This document shows, one piece after another, positions 37,301-51,368 of a DNA stretch of 64,000 nt. Numbering within the stretch: the first letter of the stretch is position 1; every line of letters begins with the position of its first letter. The position numbers and the translations under genes were made by a program. The notes under the pieces were generated by a model. The model did not search any database. It was not told the origin of the DNA and saw only the letters and a program-made list of their open reading frames with translations. Source of the stretch: Rhea pennata (lineage: Eukaryota; Chordata; Aves; Rheiformes; Rheidae). Location of the stretch: NCBI RefSeq assembly GCF_028389875.1, contig NC_084702.1, positions 39,121,053 to 39,185,052 of the forward strand. Direction: 5' to 3'.

Positions 37301-40300
37301 TATGGTTCAATGTTAGCGCAGCCTCAGCACAGGATAGGGGCTGACTGTATTGAAGGCTATATTAGCTTGATCTGCACCTTTGGGCCTTCAGGTGAGCAAG
37401 ATCCTGCCACATTACACGACTGCTAATGAACTGCACAGGCCTACATTTTGTCCTTTCCAAATTTTGCAAATTCACACACAGAACAACACCATGACTTCCA
37501 AGATAATGAACTCCATGTAATGTTGTTGCCATGACTGCAAGCACAATCTTGTATGAAGCCATTAATAATACGATGGCTTTCCAGTAGCTAGGTAAATATC
37601 ATGCATTGGCAAGCCCACTTATTTATCCAGCAGTTACCATTTAATGAAGACAAGGTTTTAGTGCAGGATAAAGTATAAGACAATTCATCAACAGCAAACA
37701 TCCTGAATAACATTAAATGACTTGGTTGCTACACACAGATAGGCAACAATCAATGATATTTGCTGAATGTTCAGAAGATCACAGAGGACACAATAAAAAT
37801 CATGTAGTCAAAATTTACTGTCTTTTGAGGGACTTGCAGCAAGGACTGCAATAGTTATAGATGCAGGTTTATAGCACTGTTTCTCCAGATACTAAAAATT
37901 ACATTTCTGGCTTTAATTCTTCCTTTAAAAAAAGTACACAGTGGTCATTACTGCCAAGATAGTTATTCCAAGTAAAGGACAGCCTGATAAAGAATCAGAC
38001 ACTGATGAAGAGACTAGCAAAAACAGAGATAAGAGTGTGGCATCCTGTAGTTTGACAAAACAGTACAGAAAATGAGTTGAATTTAAGATCTTCTGTGACA
38101 CACACACACACAAAAATTCCAGAGATAGTTTATGGTAAAATTCTTACAAAATGGTTGTGCTATTATATGACATAGCATCCCTCATAAGAATGAAGGAAAG
38201 GTCTAATCTGAGGAGCAGAATGCCAAAATTACTAAGTAAGAAATCCTGTATCAAAAACTGAAAATGCACAAAGGTGTCACTAGATTCCCTAGATTACAGG
38301 GAATAAATGAGCTAAATAGAGACCAAAAGCTTCAACACAGAGGATGAGAACAGATACTTAAACCAGTCTGCTCTCAGCAAGATATAAGGAAAGAGGTATT
38401 GCCAGATACTTATGTAACAAAACACAGTGCTGGAATAATTTTAATTAAAAGATGGCATTTTAATTAAAAGCAGAGACTCTAGTATTACATACTCAGAAGA
38501 CAAAGGAGCTTAAAAACAAAGTAGCTGAACTAGTGTCAAAAATTGTATGATTTAAACAATCCTACCACAGTCTATGACTAATACGGCACATTTTTTTTTC
38601 TCTTTTAAAAGGTATTGTAGTGATGCTGACAGAACAGAATATAGAATATTATCTTAAAACTGGGAAGTTTTTGTTCATACAGAAACAACACACATATGGG
38701 AAAACACATGGGCCTCAGTTTCTGAGGGCTGTGTTCCAGTTTCAAGCTAACAATGCAAGTGTGTTGCTAATACGTAGCAATCAAACTATGCCCTTTTTCT
38801 TCAGAGGACAAAATCATTCAATGTGCAAACTCTAAAAGCATCACTTGTATGTCAAATGCAATCTCGTCTAGATAAAATTTCAAATCAAACAAAACTACCA
38901 AAATACCAAGCTATGAGAAGGACCTCCTTTTAGTTCAAATTTAAATAAAAGAGATTAAAAAGAGGGATTTAAATGGGTATTAAATCTAAGCAGAGTTTTC
39001 TCTTTAAAAATTCAGTTTAGTTACAGTTTATATTCACAAGCCAGATGTACCTAATTACGTGGTGTTCATTCAAAGAACCATATTGATTTATGCATGTTCC
39101 AAACTGGTTTTAAATCAGTTTATTATTTGCCTAAAGCTTAGACTGAACCCACACAAAGAATTTGTAAGAAATGGATTTCTTTGGAAAAAATAGTAGGTAG
39201 GACTGTTCTGAGCCCTACCTGAGGAAATACTGAAGCATAAACTAAAAAAAGATAACTTTTAGCAGCCTTAAAAGAAAATTTTTCAGCGCTCACTTATCCT
39301 GGACCATGGTGATATTTTCAAAACTAAAGTGCATTAGGAACTCAGCATCACGGACCAGTCTAAGTCAGAGTGACTGTCTAAAAAACTGTATCATCTTGCT
39401 CTTTTTCCTTTCTACCGGCCATGCTAGCAGAGGCACACAGTGTCCCAGAAAGCAATATTCCAATTAAAGCTAACTTTTAATAAATATGTATTTTTTTTTT
39501 CTTGGCCAGGAGAATTTTAACGTAAATTAGCTCTCAGGTCTTGTGCACTGCTGCACAGCCATATCAGCATTTATGCTGGCAAGAAGGTGAGGCTGATGAA
39601 GGGCAGCAATGACCAGACAGAGAGAGGACCAGACAGCTGCTTCAACAGTGAGTCTAAGGTGCATCAACTCTTTTGAGGTGTGAGGCTCACAAGTCAAATA
39701 CTCATTTCAGAAATAAGATATAGATGCTTTTGAAATTGTTATTATTTTTTATATTTAACAACAATTATTGTTATAATTGTTTTTATTTATAAGACAGCAA
39801 TTTCGTACAACTGTTAAAAAAGAAGAAGAGTTGTTAAGACTAGTCACTAATAACACCGTATCTTCTACTGTGTGTTTTGCCAAGAGAAACTGAAGTTCTT
39901 CACAAAGAAAGAGTGGCTTCTCACCATCATTCACAGTTTGCTCATTCTTCCAGATACTAAAGAGGCTTATGCTAGTGAGCAATGTAGATAAATTTTTGGT
40001 GTTAACTCTAATGTTTAGCATATTAGCATTATATTGGAATGTCAACACTGGTTTTCGATTGATAGCATCTAAGAGTCCCAATGACAATAAAACTGAGGAA
40101 TTTTAGATGGAGTCCAAATAAGTTTCTTTAATAAAAGAAAGTCCAAGTCAAAGTATTTGATCTGCTTTACAGAAAATTCATTCTTTAGTTCTCAGAATGC
40201 TTTAGTAATAGAAATACCTCCATCTGCACTGGCCCACACCTAATACCATCCCACAGGCTTATTCCAAGACCTTCACTAAATATTTAAGTACTTACTTGCA

Positions 40301-41379
40301 GGAAATAAACATATGTAACAAAATCTGAATGACATTTCTTGGTTTATTTGTGCAATATCTTCTTCACTGAAAGCTGAATCGCAGCATAGCCTTAAGGTAG
40401 TTAGCTAACTGCTTAGGTAGCCTGTCTGTTGGAGCTGCACTGCTACAATTTCATTAAAGTCTCAGCACTTCACAGTGTGCTTTCATAATTACAGACTCAG
40501 GATGTACAAGAGTTAATATCTTCAGTTTTTATGGGGAGTAAATAGGGCAAGAAAACCAAAAAGATTATCCACACATTCTGTAAACACTGGCAAATGTTCA
40601 TATGCAACTCTGCCATTTTTATAAGAAGTCCCATCTGACAATCTGTGTGCTGCACAGATGTGAACCTCAAAAAGAAAAAAAAGATCACAGCCTCTATTTT
40701 ACGATAGGAAAAAGAGATACTAACAGCTCAGAAGGAGCCTTTGGGAGCAGCAGAATACAAGGCTCTTCTGCCTGTCTGTGCTCAACAGCACGATGGGAGC
40801 CTGCCCCTGCCTGCAGGAGCCCTGGGCAGTGCAGCCACCAGCCTGGGGAGCTGACAAACCCTTTCCACTTGTGATTTTTATCAGCGACTGATTTAGGCCA
40901 CGGAGCATTTACTGTTAGTTTCGACCACCGCCAGGAGGTGGCAACAGCGCCCCGAAAATAGCAAGTCTTCAGGCTCGGCTTTTGTTTCCGCTCCCGGAAT
41001 GAACCAGGACGTGCAAAGCTGATGCGCAGATTAAAAAAAAATTGCCTTGCTCTGCACACGCCCACGTATTAAAATTTCGTATTGCAAATTGTACCAAATC
41101 GGACAGTTATGACAGCCAAACGCCTTCAATGCAGCAGTCATCACCTGAGACCAGTTAGCAACACATCAGAGAGCAGCAGACAACATTTATCATTTTTCCC
41201 CCAAATCCCAGCTGTGACAAGACTCCAATTTTGCACTGCAGGCCACCAATGTCCAGATAACAGCGTAACGGATGATACAGCGATAATAACTTGGCTCAAT
41301 GATTTTAAAAGCATAATAAAATCTTCGGTATCCTGCCAGGTACTGATGTGACTGTGATACTGGTGGTATTCCTCCTTTG

Positions 41380-41960
41380 CCCCCAGTTTCTGGGCGGACT
41401 GAGGTGGCTCAGCCCCGCTGCCCCACCTGTACTTTCTCCCCTCCCTACCCGGCCGCTGCCCTTCCCAGGAACGGGATCATGCACCCTGCTGTACCAGCGG
41501 GGAGCTGGTGGCGTAACTCGCTCGCTTTCCTGGCTCCCCAGTTAGTGGCCGCCTTTCCTCACACCAGACGCGCAGAATGGTTTCACGGATGGATGAAACA
41601 CAGGGGACGCTGGAGGAAAGAGGCGCCCGGGCTGCCCTTTCAAGGGCCGGGGGGGGGGGGGAGGGGGGCAACTGGGGGAAGCGATTTTCCTCCTGGGAAA
41701 GAGGCTGGGCAGACGCAGGGCCCCGGCGCCCGCTGGGGATGGTGAGGTGACCGCAGCCCTGCCCTAGCCCCCCGGGAACCTAGGTGACCTCCCGCCGCCC
41801 GTCCCTGGTGACGCAGGATTGTGAAACACCGATACTGAGAGGTCACGAGCTGCCACTACCGCGAAGAGGTCCCACTGGGTTGCCCAGCACGAGCACAGAG
41901 CACCTGGACCGGGACTGCGCGCACAGCTCTCACCAGACCTGCCAAACGCTCGGAAGTGTA
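41380..41960. promoter_or_regulatory. CpG island, possible distal TNFAIP8 promoter
   Basis: This is the most CpG-dense stretch of the window, with a GC box GGGCGG at 41392-41397, CCGCCGCCC near 41792-41800 and a G-run near 41648-41667. It lies ~12.5 kb upstream of the first coding exon on the TNFAIP8 transcribed side. In mammals TNFAIP8 uses several alternative, mostly non-coding first exons far upstream, so a distal promoter here is reasonable. A possible minus-strand donor (GTCTG|GTGAGA, GT at 41933-41932) lies near its edge. ORFs inside it begin at non-ATG codons or look like GC artefacts. Confidence 0.5.
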
Positions 41961-44900
41961 ACTGCTTTCCTTAAGCCACTTCCAGGAAAAGACAAAGTCT
42001 CACTAATTCCATATAAAAGCAAAATTATTTTGAAAATTACGAGCAACTCAAACGGTGAAGAAAGGAAAATTTATCAGAAATTGGCCAACAGTAGCGCTTT
42101 CTGAGCACACAGTAAAACAGATTATTTTTGGAGGGAAAAAGAAAACCAAAAAACCCACACAGCAATCCTTTTTTTTCCTTGAGTATTATCCATATTTTTT
42201 TTGGTAGATGTCAGTTAAAATCTTGTTTTTCAAATTCATTTGAATTGTAGCAATACAGACACAATAGAAGAATAATTATGATAACTGAGTTTTATCAGTG
42301 TTGAGCTATATTAGAGACATCTCCTTATCATGTTCTTAGAAGTCTGAGAAAAATAGAAACAAAAATTAATGTATTTTCTACTTCCTGGTTACCTTAAAAC
42401 ATTATGTCCTAAATTAAAGTACAAATGCTTTCTCATTCCCTATGAAAAAAGATCAAGCACGAATTAGCATCACTCAAAACATTCCCAAGTAACATTAAAT
42501 AATGCTACTTAGAAGGTAAGATTTCCCTCAACATTTTGATTAGCCATTTTTTTTCCTCTCTGAGCCAAACTGAATATATCTCCATCATTTATCCATATCA
42601 GATATGGTATTTGTCTTCCCACGACATAACTCTGAAACTAAATAACAGTACTAAAGATAATGCATTAACTGAAAGCAGTAAAACAACATCTTTTAAGTAG
42701 AAAGCTTATATATTAATTAAACTATAAAGCTATTTCCTTCAAATTGGATTGTTATATCCACACAAGCTTACTTGATCTCGGCTTAGTTGATTGTAGGTAG
42801 AAAACACCAGCAACTCTAGCAGATTCTAGGGAGGAAAAGCAGAGGAGCAATGTAGCGTTATGAGGCCAGGCTACAAATATATTTGACTCCAAGCTAACAC
42901 AGCGCCTTCCCAAAACAGACCATTTCAACATCCACATAACAAAATGTATTTCTAACATCAGAAAAAAGTCAACAGAAACTTACCTAACAGTAAACAGTGA
43001 ACGTGTTTGGGCAACAGAATACTAAAGCTGTCATGTTTCCCTGCTGCCCGAGAGCTTAGTTCGATGTTCCACTGTGGTTTCTGCACTCCGCAGTTTACAT
43101 TGCAAATGCGGACTGACCTTCAAGCTCGTGCTCCAGTCAAGATCATTGTTCAGTGGACACTGCGCAAATAATCTAACTCCTTTTCAAGCTCCCTAAGGAA
43201 TTTAAACACGGTGCTATCCACAGGTAAATATCTGGAATCTAGCACGAGGTGAAGTATTCCTTGTATCACACAAAACAAAACAGGGTATAAAAAAAAACTT
43301 CACTGCAGTATGACAGGCATGAAAAAAACCCCATGGATATTTATCGATCAACAGCAGTAAGACTTTTGACCCTACGAAAAAAAAATCCTATCTGTCTTAG
43401 AGGATTTTACCATGTTTCTGGCATTTATTCCAATATCAATCAGAAATAGATGAAATACAAACAATTAAAAGTGAATGTATATTGAACAGAAAAAATCTAC
43501 TGTGTTACAATATACAATTGCTGCTATTTGGAGAAAAATGTTGCCAAACAAATTTAAAAAAAAAAGCTAGCTAATCAAAATTTGTATTTTGTGTGTTATT
43601 TTGTGTGTATTTTGTCTTAGTTTTTAAGAAGCGTACAAACACACTCACCATGAAGCACTGCAATTTTAAGAATAAGGTAGAGCAAATGTCAGTGCAACAT
43701 TACATCACCCCAGACCACAAGACTCTTTGGAGCCTCCACTGACAATACACAAAAAATGAGTATCTGTGGGTTATCCATTGTTCATTTGGTTTTCCAGTTC
43801 CTTTGAAATATGGTCTCTAGCAGCACTGACCTTCCAAGAAGTGTTACATATTATTGCTCCTTTCTGTATTTTAAATACAGTTTAAAAGTTCTTTGCAGAG
43901 CTGCAGAGGTGAAGGGGCCAATATGCACAAGAGAAAACAGAAATAGCTCACAGTTAATAATGTTCGGGCTAAAAAGAGCTGAAAAAAACTAAGAGATCAC
44001 TTTTGTATTGTATTGTATTTTGTAACGTATTTGAAGACCACAGAAATTCATACTCATCTTATCCAATCTCCAACTAAGTACTGGTTATAGCTTGTCACCA
44101 GATGGTCCCTAAATGAAATCAAAACTGAACTGGCTTTGAGATATTCAACACCGGCTGAAATCTGAAATTTTCAAAATCTTTTAGCTCCAACCCTCAGCAT
44201 AAAAAAGCAACACACAACCTATTTCTAGTCTGAATCTATCTATTAGCACCTCCACAAAATTTGATCTTCACAATCATCAGAAAAAAATCCAACTATGTTC
44301 TCTTTGAACAACCACCACCCAAAGGCTTTATTCCAGAGGTGAAACTCCCAGGCAGCAAATCTGGGGGTGAAGTAGGCAGTGCCATTCTGTTCAGAGTTAG
44401 CTGCCCCACTGGAAGAGGCTCCAAGACCTCCTTCATGCCAGTACTTCCTACCGAAGCTCAGGCAAGCCCCTTCCTTAACCCACTGGTGGTTATGAACTCA
44501 ATCTACACTGGCCAGCTCTCTTCAGGCATCAGCCATCTGACCCAGGGCTGTGTGCTGATATCCCTAGATGCATTATTAGTATTCACCTCTCCAAATCTCA
44601 TGTAGATCTTAAAAAAAATCTCCTTAAAATATAAAGTAACAGAACTAATTTCACACAGCGTTAGTACAGTAAAAATCTGGTAGGTGCTGATATTGCAAAT
44701 ACCTATTCTAAAGTTGGCTGTACATGGTGGTTAATTATTCACAGGTGTTTTATATTAAAACTCAAACAGGACATAAATGTTATTTTGACTAAATAAGACA
44801 AATGAAACCATATGTATCCTGAGCAAATCTGCCAACCCTCAACAAATAAATAGTATCTGTTTCTGCACCAAACCAGACCAGCTATTGATCAAAGCCTCTG

Positions 44901-45026
44901 ATAAGCCCTCCTCAAAAACAGGGCTGGTGATGATGTAAAAGATAAAGGCTAGGTAGTGATTGAAAATCAACAGTCAGCATGTAAGATGCTGGCAATCAAT
45001 TGCTTGGGAAACATAATAGCTTCTTA

Positions 45027-45030
<4 letters not shown>

Positions 45031-45076
<46 letters not shown>
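45031..45076. repeat. (CA)23 microsatellite
   Basis: Twenty-three uninterrupted CA units, the longest perfect dinucleotide array in the window. Confidence 0.98.
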
Positions 45077-45079
<3 letters not shown>

Positions 45080-47485
45080 TGAAGAATTAGCCTTAGGAAT
45101 TTCTTAATCCAAAATGTTCTGCCTTCAACTTTGTTTCCTGACCTTTTGCTCATGCTCCAGAACCTTAACTAAATCTTGGAAGACAACTGCCCAAAGGTCA
45201 ATGACTTTCTTACACAGGAGAAAGATCTCATTAAAGTTTATGTGATACCTTGTAGTTGTTAACTGTCAACACTGAAGCATAACAGTTGTTGATTCAATGA
45301 AAAAAATACAGGACATCACTCTTTACAGCTTACAGTTCCTGCACAGAAGTATATGGAAATGCTGTATCTTAAGCATCCTGGTGTGCTCCCAAGCTGAGGA
45401 GAGAGCTACATGCTATCTGAATCTGGATGTATATTTCTCTAAAAACACTGTATGGCCTTGCACTGCTCAGAAGGAATTTAAAATTGTTGGTAGGACTGTG
45501 ATTACAGGTATCGTAAGGGATTGTAGACAACTTTGCAGCAATTTATACGGAATCTGGCATGAGATGTTGTATCAGTTGATGCCATCACATGTTCCACTAT
45601 AGCTAGACAGGATGTTGTAAGCATTAATAGTGATATTCAAGATCATACAGTTCCAAATGAAATGGAAAATGTACAATCTGTGTCCAAACACAGAAGAGAA
45701 GAGGAACAAAACAGAGAAGCTCACAACTTCTGGCATACATTCAAAGATGTGGTGAGATAGAGCTGGAGGCAAAGACAGGAAGACAGTCTACATCAGCAAT
45801 AGCACCACTTCCTTTTCTGAATATCTAGATGTGTATGACTGGTTGTAATGTTAAATAACAGAGGCAAAGTCTGTGGTTCTAGAGAAGAATAAATTCTATC
45901 AGCTTCTTTCATTGACTGCAGAGAACTTCCCAAGTATCTTACAGTCCTTGGCTTCATAAATGAACAAGGATGAAAAAATCTCTACTTCTCAAGTTGAAGA
46001 TTTTTAACCACAGTCTGCTTATTATAAGGAAACAAAGCGCTCTACCATCACGAAATTCCTCTGAAGATAACAGAAGCTACGTAAGTGCTTACTGTTGTGA
46101 TTCCAGCACCTCCTGCATTGAGAATCCTAGTTATTTAGTTTCCTGAACATAAGCTGTTAGTGCTGAGAGAAAAGAGTATCAACTTACTGTGCCAGTCTGA
46201 AGAATAGCTTAGAAATATAAGTTTTATCACAAGCATTAAGTTAAGCTGTCTATTATTCTTCATAGTCAGACAACAATGAGGGAAAGATCAGTTCAAGATA
46301 GATAAAGAGGAAATCACTAAATTAAGAAGGAAAAATCACATGAAACTTGTGTTTCCCATGTAGTGACATTCATGGCTTCTGGTACCCTGCAGCAGCCCAC
46401 TCCAATCTGTGTAACAACTGGATACTGGGAGAAACCCTTGAGCCTCCATCAGATTCTGCGTATTTGTCACCATACACTCCAGTAACGTGGGAAAGCCTCA
46501 GGTCTTTCATGGCAGCAGCAACATCGAAAGAGTGCGCTTAACTGAGGCAGCAGGGAGGATGCTATCTGAGATACCACCGTACTGTAGGAGATGGAGATCA
46601 AGAGCATGGCTACATCCCTTCCTGTGCCTGCACAAGCATCATCATCTTGAGATGGCACACATACAAATAAACTAATGTATACTGTATAACAACCGGACAA
46701 CAAAAACAAACTGATGTTGACAGACTAAGGCTGATGTACATGAATCTAGAACTGATGGCGTTGAATGCTGTGTGCACTGTTTGAAAACGTCATCAAGGAG
46801 ACCTGAATGTTTCCTGAGATTATGCTTTTTTTGTGCTAATGCTTGAATAGCCAAGGTCTCTGTTTCTGAGCACAATCCTCGTTGACGGACGATGAAATTC
46901 TAAGCTTACTCGTAGTATAATACTCTGTAAGGGTTGGCTCCACTATTACACTACTACTACAATAATCATTAAAATGCCAAATACTGAGGTTACTCAGAAT
47001 CTCGGAGACCTTTGGCTGCATTTTTTTTTTTTAATTTTATCGTTTTTAAGATGGGATAGCCCAGCATACTCAGCTTTCTGACTAAACCTGATCTGCTCTT
47101 CAAAAAGCTGGACACTCTTCCCATAATGTAGACTTTTTTTCCCCCCTCATAATAGTGAAAGATCCAAAGTTGGCAGCTGTCTGACACTGAGGAAAGAAAC
47201 TGTCAAGAGGAAGGCCTTCCTTGGCACCCCTTCTTACTTTACATTTAAATCTCAGAACACATTAGGCTCTTCATTAGGAGACACATCAGCTCACAGGACT
47301 AGAAACCTCACAGTTACAAACTGGAGGGGTTAGCTGGGTGAGTGAAAAATTATGATAACTAGGGAAACATATGATTAACTGCTTTTGCCACTGGGAGCTT
47401 AACAAGTTTTTAAAGGTCACCTTTGAGAAGAATTACATTTCATCCCAAATGCTGCAGGTTTTCACCCCTTTAAGTAATCCCTTAA

Positions 47486-47650
47486 GAACATAAGAAGAGC
47501 TGTACCAGACCAGAGCAAAGGTCTGTTTGGCCCAGCATTCTGCCTTCAACAAGGGCCAAAAGCAGGAAGAGCACAAGACACACAGCGGTACTGCCCCCAA
47601 GCACTCTCCCAATAATCTGCAGCTCAGAAATCATTTGAGGCAGAGCTGAC
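47486..47650 (+). repeat. Ancient amniote interspersed repeat
   Basis: The block AAGAACATAAGAAGAGCTGT, then CCAGACCAGAGCAAAGGTC and GGCCCAGCATTCTG, follows a well-known interspersed repeat of reptile genomes (AAGAACATAAGAA..GCC..., ...TCAGACCAATGGTCCATCTAGCCCAG). The remaining ~100 bases are poorly matched. I recognise the repeat but not its family name with certainty; it may be a CR1-related or SINE 3' domain. Confidence 0.55.
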
Positions 47651-48275
47651 TGATACATAATCACTCAAAACACAGTCGAATCTGAGAAAGCATCAGAGTT
47701 AATGAGAAATAATACAGTACATAAAAAAGAAAAATATAAACAGGAACAATCAGGGAAACATTTAAGGCTTCATAAATCTGTAACTTGGGAAATACATTTC
47801 ATAACTCGTGAGGTTAAAGCATTTAGCCTGCTTAACTAATGTCTAGATAAGAGAAGACAATGTCATATTGATCAATAAGAACTATGACAACGTTTACATA
47901 GAGGATTTATATATGAACTACTCATTTACTTAAATATCAGTGCAACTATTTTCATATTTTTAAACTATAAAATGCTTGCTGGATCCATGCCCAATATCAA
48001 CCTATCCACATTTCTTAAATATCGTTCCTTATGAAATTCAACAAAACTATGTATTATAGTACTAGTTTCAAAGTTATTCTTAAACTTCATGGAGAGGCAC
48101 TTCACGATGCGTTTTAGTTGATTAGAATCAAGGCTCCAAAAATATAGATGCTACTTGCTAAAATTGTAAATCTGAAATTAGAAGTTACATAAAATATATT
48201 AATTTGTAAGGCATTCAAAATATCTATTTTTATGCATTTATGTCAGAAAAAAGGAAGCTACCATCAAAAGTACTG

Positions 48276-48314
48276 TTTTTTTTTTTTTTTGTTTTTTTGT
48301 TTTTTTTTTTTTTT
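48276..48314. repeat. T-rich homopolymer with two G interruptions
   Basis: T15-G-T7-G-T15. Long and only slightly broken. Confidence 0.95.
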
Positions 48315-49672
48315 AAGACAACTGATCCACACACGACCATGATGTTATGTATTAACTCAGTTAGTCCTAGGACTGTCATGCAACTGTTGTGCTTGCCTAT
48401 CTCTCCTAAACACAGATGAAATATCCTGGATCTTCACAACCTCAGTACATTTATCTTGCAAATACTTCTGAAAAGCTCCAACAACCTCTCTTGACAGATA
48501 ACAAATGAACCTGGACGTATTCTGCTCAGATGTACTTTTTAGAAGCAGGATTGTGAAATAATACCAGGTCTCAAGGAGTCTGCGGTAATTCACTGTGTTT
48601 CTACAGTTCTGGGATCTCAAAAGAGCTTTCAGAATCCCTGGAACGAATACCTGGATGTCCACCCATCCCACTCTGTCCTGTAGAGATTCTCCAACAAAAT
48701 CTTTGGTCGCTCAGATGACAAGCAAAACAATTTCACTGAATAACATGTAGCCAGGAAGTTTCCTTGTCATAAGTTTCTTGGTAAACAGCATGTAAATCAA
48801 CACATCTCATCTGAATCACTGTGCTTCAGCCAGCTGCACTTGTGACTCCAAAATGTATACCCTCATAGACTGAACTGGGCTGGTTTACCGTCCCGCTACT
48901 GGAGGTTACCGTGCCTCTAGCATAGGCAGCAGGGCACACAGTTATGCCATAACTGTCCCTCTCCACAAGTATCACGGTCAGCCACTAATAAAGCTGGGTT
49001 TGCACAAAGATCCTAGGGTGTCACATGGAGTGGACAAGGTACTGGCACATTTACAGTCCACCACCCTGATGTTTGATCATAAGGTACTAAAAATTCTGCA
49101 GAATGGGGGCAAAGACTCCTTGAGAGGAAAAGGTAACACAAGCTGTCACAGCTAAATCTGCCAGAACCCTGTCAGAGCCTTAATTTTTCGAGCACTAAAA
49201 CTTGTTAAACAGTTTACAACTTTTTTACTTCAATATATAAGCCATATGGACAATACATTCTGTTCATAAGGAGCAAACGTTAATCACAAATAACTCTAAA
49301 CAGCTTGTGAAAAATCTGCCTGTACTATTTCAGGACAATTCTCATAGGGTTTACTAATTCAAGCTTTTAGATCAAACCTGGTTCCTACATTATCAATTTG
49401 GAGGATGGCACATGCTTGTTTGCTTACATCTGAACCTATCTATGTAAATATGTCCAAATCCTTCACAATAACAGACAGAGTAAGAGCTATTCTACAGAAG
49501 GTTTGTATGGTCTACCTGATGCCTGTTTCTGAAGACTCAACTGGATTTCAGGTCTGATTCACAAAGCTCTTCACTGTTTCACTTGCATTTCTGCATTTTC
49601 TTTCAATTATGAGGCAGCCTGATAAAAGGTTTCCATAATCCAGGAAAAGATTTAGGATCGCACAGTACTATT

Positions 49673-49722
49673 TTCTTTCTTTCTCTCTCTCTTTTTTTTT
49701 CTTTTCTATTTTTTTTTTAAAG
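49673..49722. repeat. Pyrimidine-rich (TTTC/CT/T) tract
   Basis: Successive TTTC, CT and T runs on plus, about 50 bases with almost no purines. Confidence 0.85.
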
Positions 49723-51337
49723 AAATACTCTTTAAGTCATTTTCTTCACGAAGGAAGACGTTCTTCTGCTTTTACACCACAACCAATGTAGTACTGCGCA
49801 TCTTACACCAAATGACCCGTATTTCATCCTCATTTCATAAAGCCACAACGTGCAATGAAATCCCATTTGAACAGATTACAGATCGTTTTTTAAGACATAA
49901 ACATATTATATATATACATTTAACTACAACAAAGTTACCTTAATTTGGTGAAATCCCACAACCACACAGGTTTTCAAACTAAAGTTGGTTTTGATTTGGT
50001 TTGCATGCAGACTTTGTGATTAACTGAAAATAATTACTTCTGGTTTTGATTTTAACAGACGTTTCTTTGCTGCTGTATACAAAGCAATGTAGCATATCAT
50101 ATAATGAAAAATAAGCAGTTCAAGCTCTTAGTAGAACAGGATGTCAGAAAGCTTATCCATAGAAACAGCAATAAATTTAATAGACTGGGAATGTACTACA
50201 TGTTTTGAAAAAAAATTCAAAACACAAAAAGAAGCTAAGCTTCTTGCTAATTTAGGAAAAAGAATGCTAACTTCAATTTACATTTCCAGAATTTCTTCTC
50301 AAGAACCATAAACTAATGAGCAAAAAATTGGAAAGTCTAATTGGCAGAAAGACACTTCAGATGTTCTATTCATCACAGCTTCCATTGTTTTAATTTAACG
50401 AGTCTTCAGAAGGGAGGTTTGAGTTCATGGGGAATGAAAAGATAATTGACAATAAACTGTAGAGGAGTCTTCTTTGGGAATTAAAATTAAAATGCTTGTC
50501 TTAGGTGCTGTCTTTATCAGGACTTTGTAGAATATTTGGATTTTTCAGGAGAAACTTAGTGACTTAATAAACCTATTAAGATTTATCATACTTGCTGAGC
50601 TGCAGGTGAATGAACACAAGGAAAGATCTTAAAATTTCACTACTAGGTACTTATTTTATTACTGTCACTACTATGCATTTCAGCTGCTATGAATTTGTGC
50701 TCTGGATCAGCTTCTAGGGGCTTTGCTTTGTAAACCAAATTTAACTCAAATGAGATCACAAATACTTTTCAGCACCTACCGTCTCTCTAGAACATTTGTT
50801 TTCTATATTATATTTACTAAACGAGTTTGGGGCAGAGGAGATCAGGTTTGTCAAAAAACCCTTAAGTTTATGTAAAGACGGTAAAAACTCGGTTAGTACA
50901 ATACTGTGTGCTAACAAATAATTATTCTTACAAATTAAGAAGAATAAACCCACAGTAAAAGCCCTCAAAAATACAGAATGTTTTATTACCCAAAACAATT
51001 TCTGTTATGGCATATTTTTTTTTGTTTCTACTTGAGCAGTGATACATGAGGGAATTGGCAGAATTGAACTGCCAAATAGCAGCATGAAAAAAATATGCAC
51101 ATCATTCCTACCTCTTGTTCTATATTCCACTAACTATATTAGATAATCTCTAGTTTGTCTTCCATTCAAAGATATCAAGTGATCTGAAACCATTGATGTT
51201 TGATTACAGATATTCACTGCTATCTACAACTGTGTGAGCAAAGAAGCACACAGTATATACCTAAGCTAGATTTCATCTGAAGTGTACTACAGAGTTTTGA
51301 AGATGATCTTGACTTTTTTCTCAGAGAAAATGTCCTT

Positions 51338-51368
<31 letters not shown>

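Larger units (their letters stand above)
30090..41379. other. TNFAIP8 upstream DNA, no gene recognised
   Basis: Mostly AT-rich with microsatellites near 31.8 and 38.1 kb and G-runs near 31.51 and 32.43 kb. The GC-rich patch near 33.9 kb is listed separately. A GC-richer 130 bases near 40.74-40.87 kb has no recognisable content. If the distal CpG island is a TNFAIP8 promoter, this stretch is intronic. Confidence 0.6.

Noticed and set aside
48357..48671. 104-codon minus-strand frame
   Set aside because: Protein-like composition, but I recognise no family and there are no supporting splice sites.
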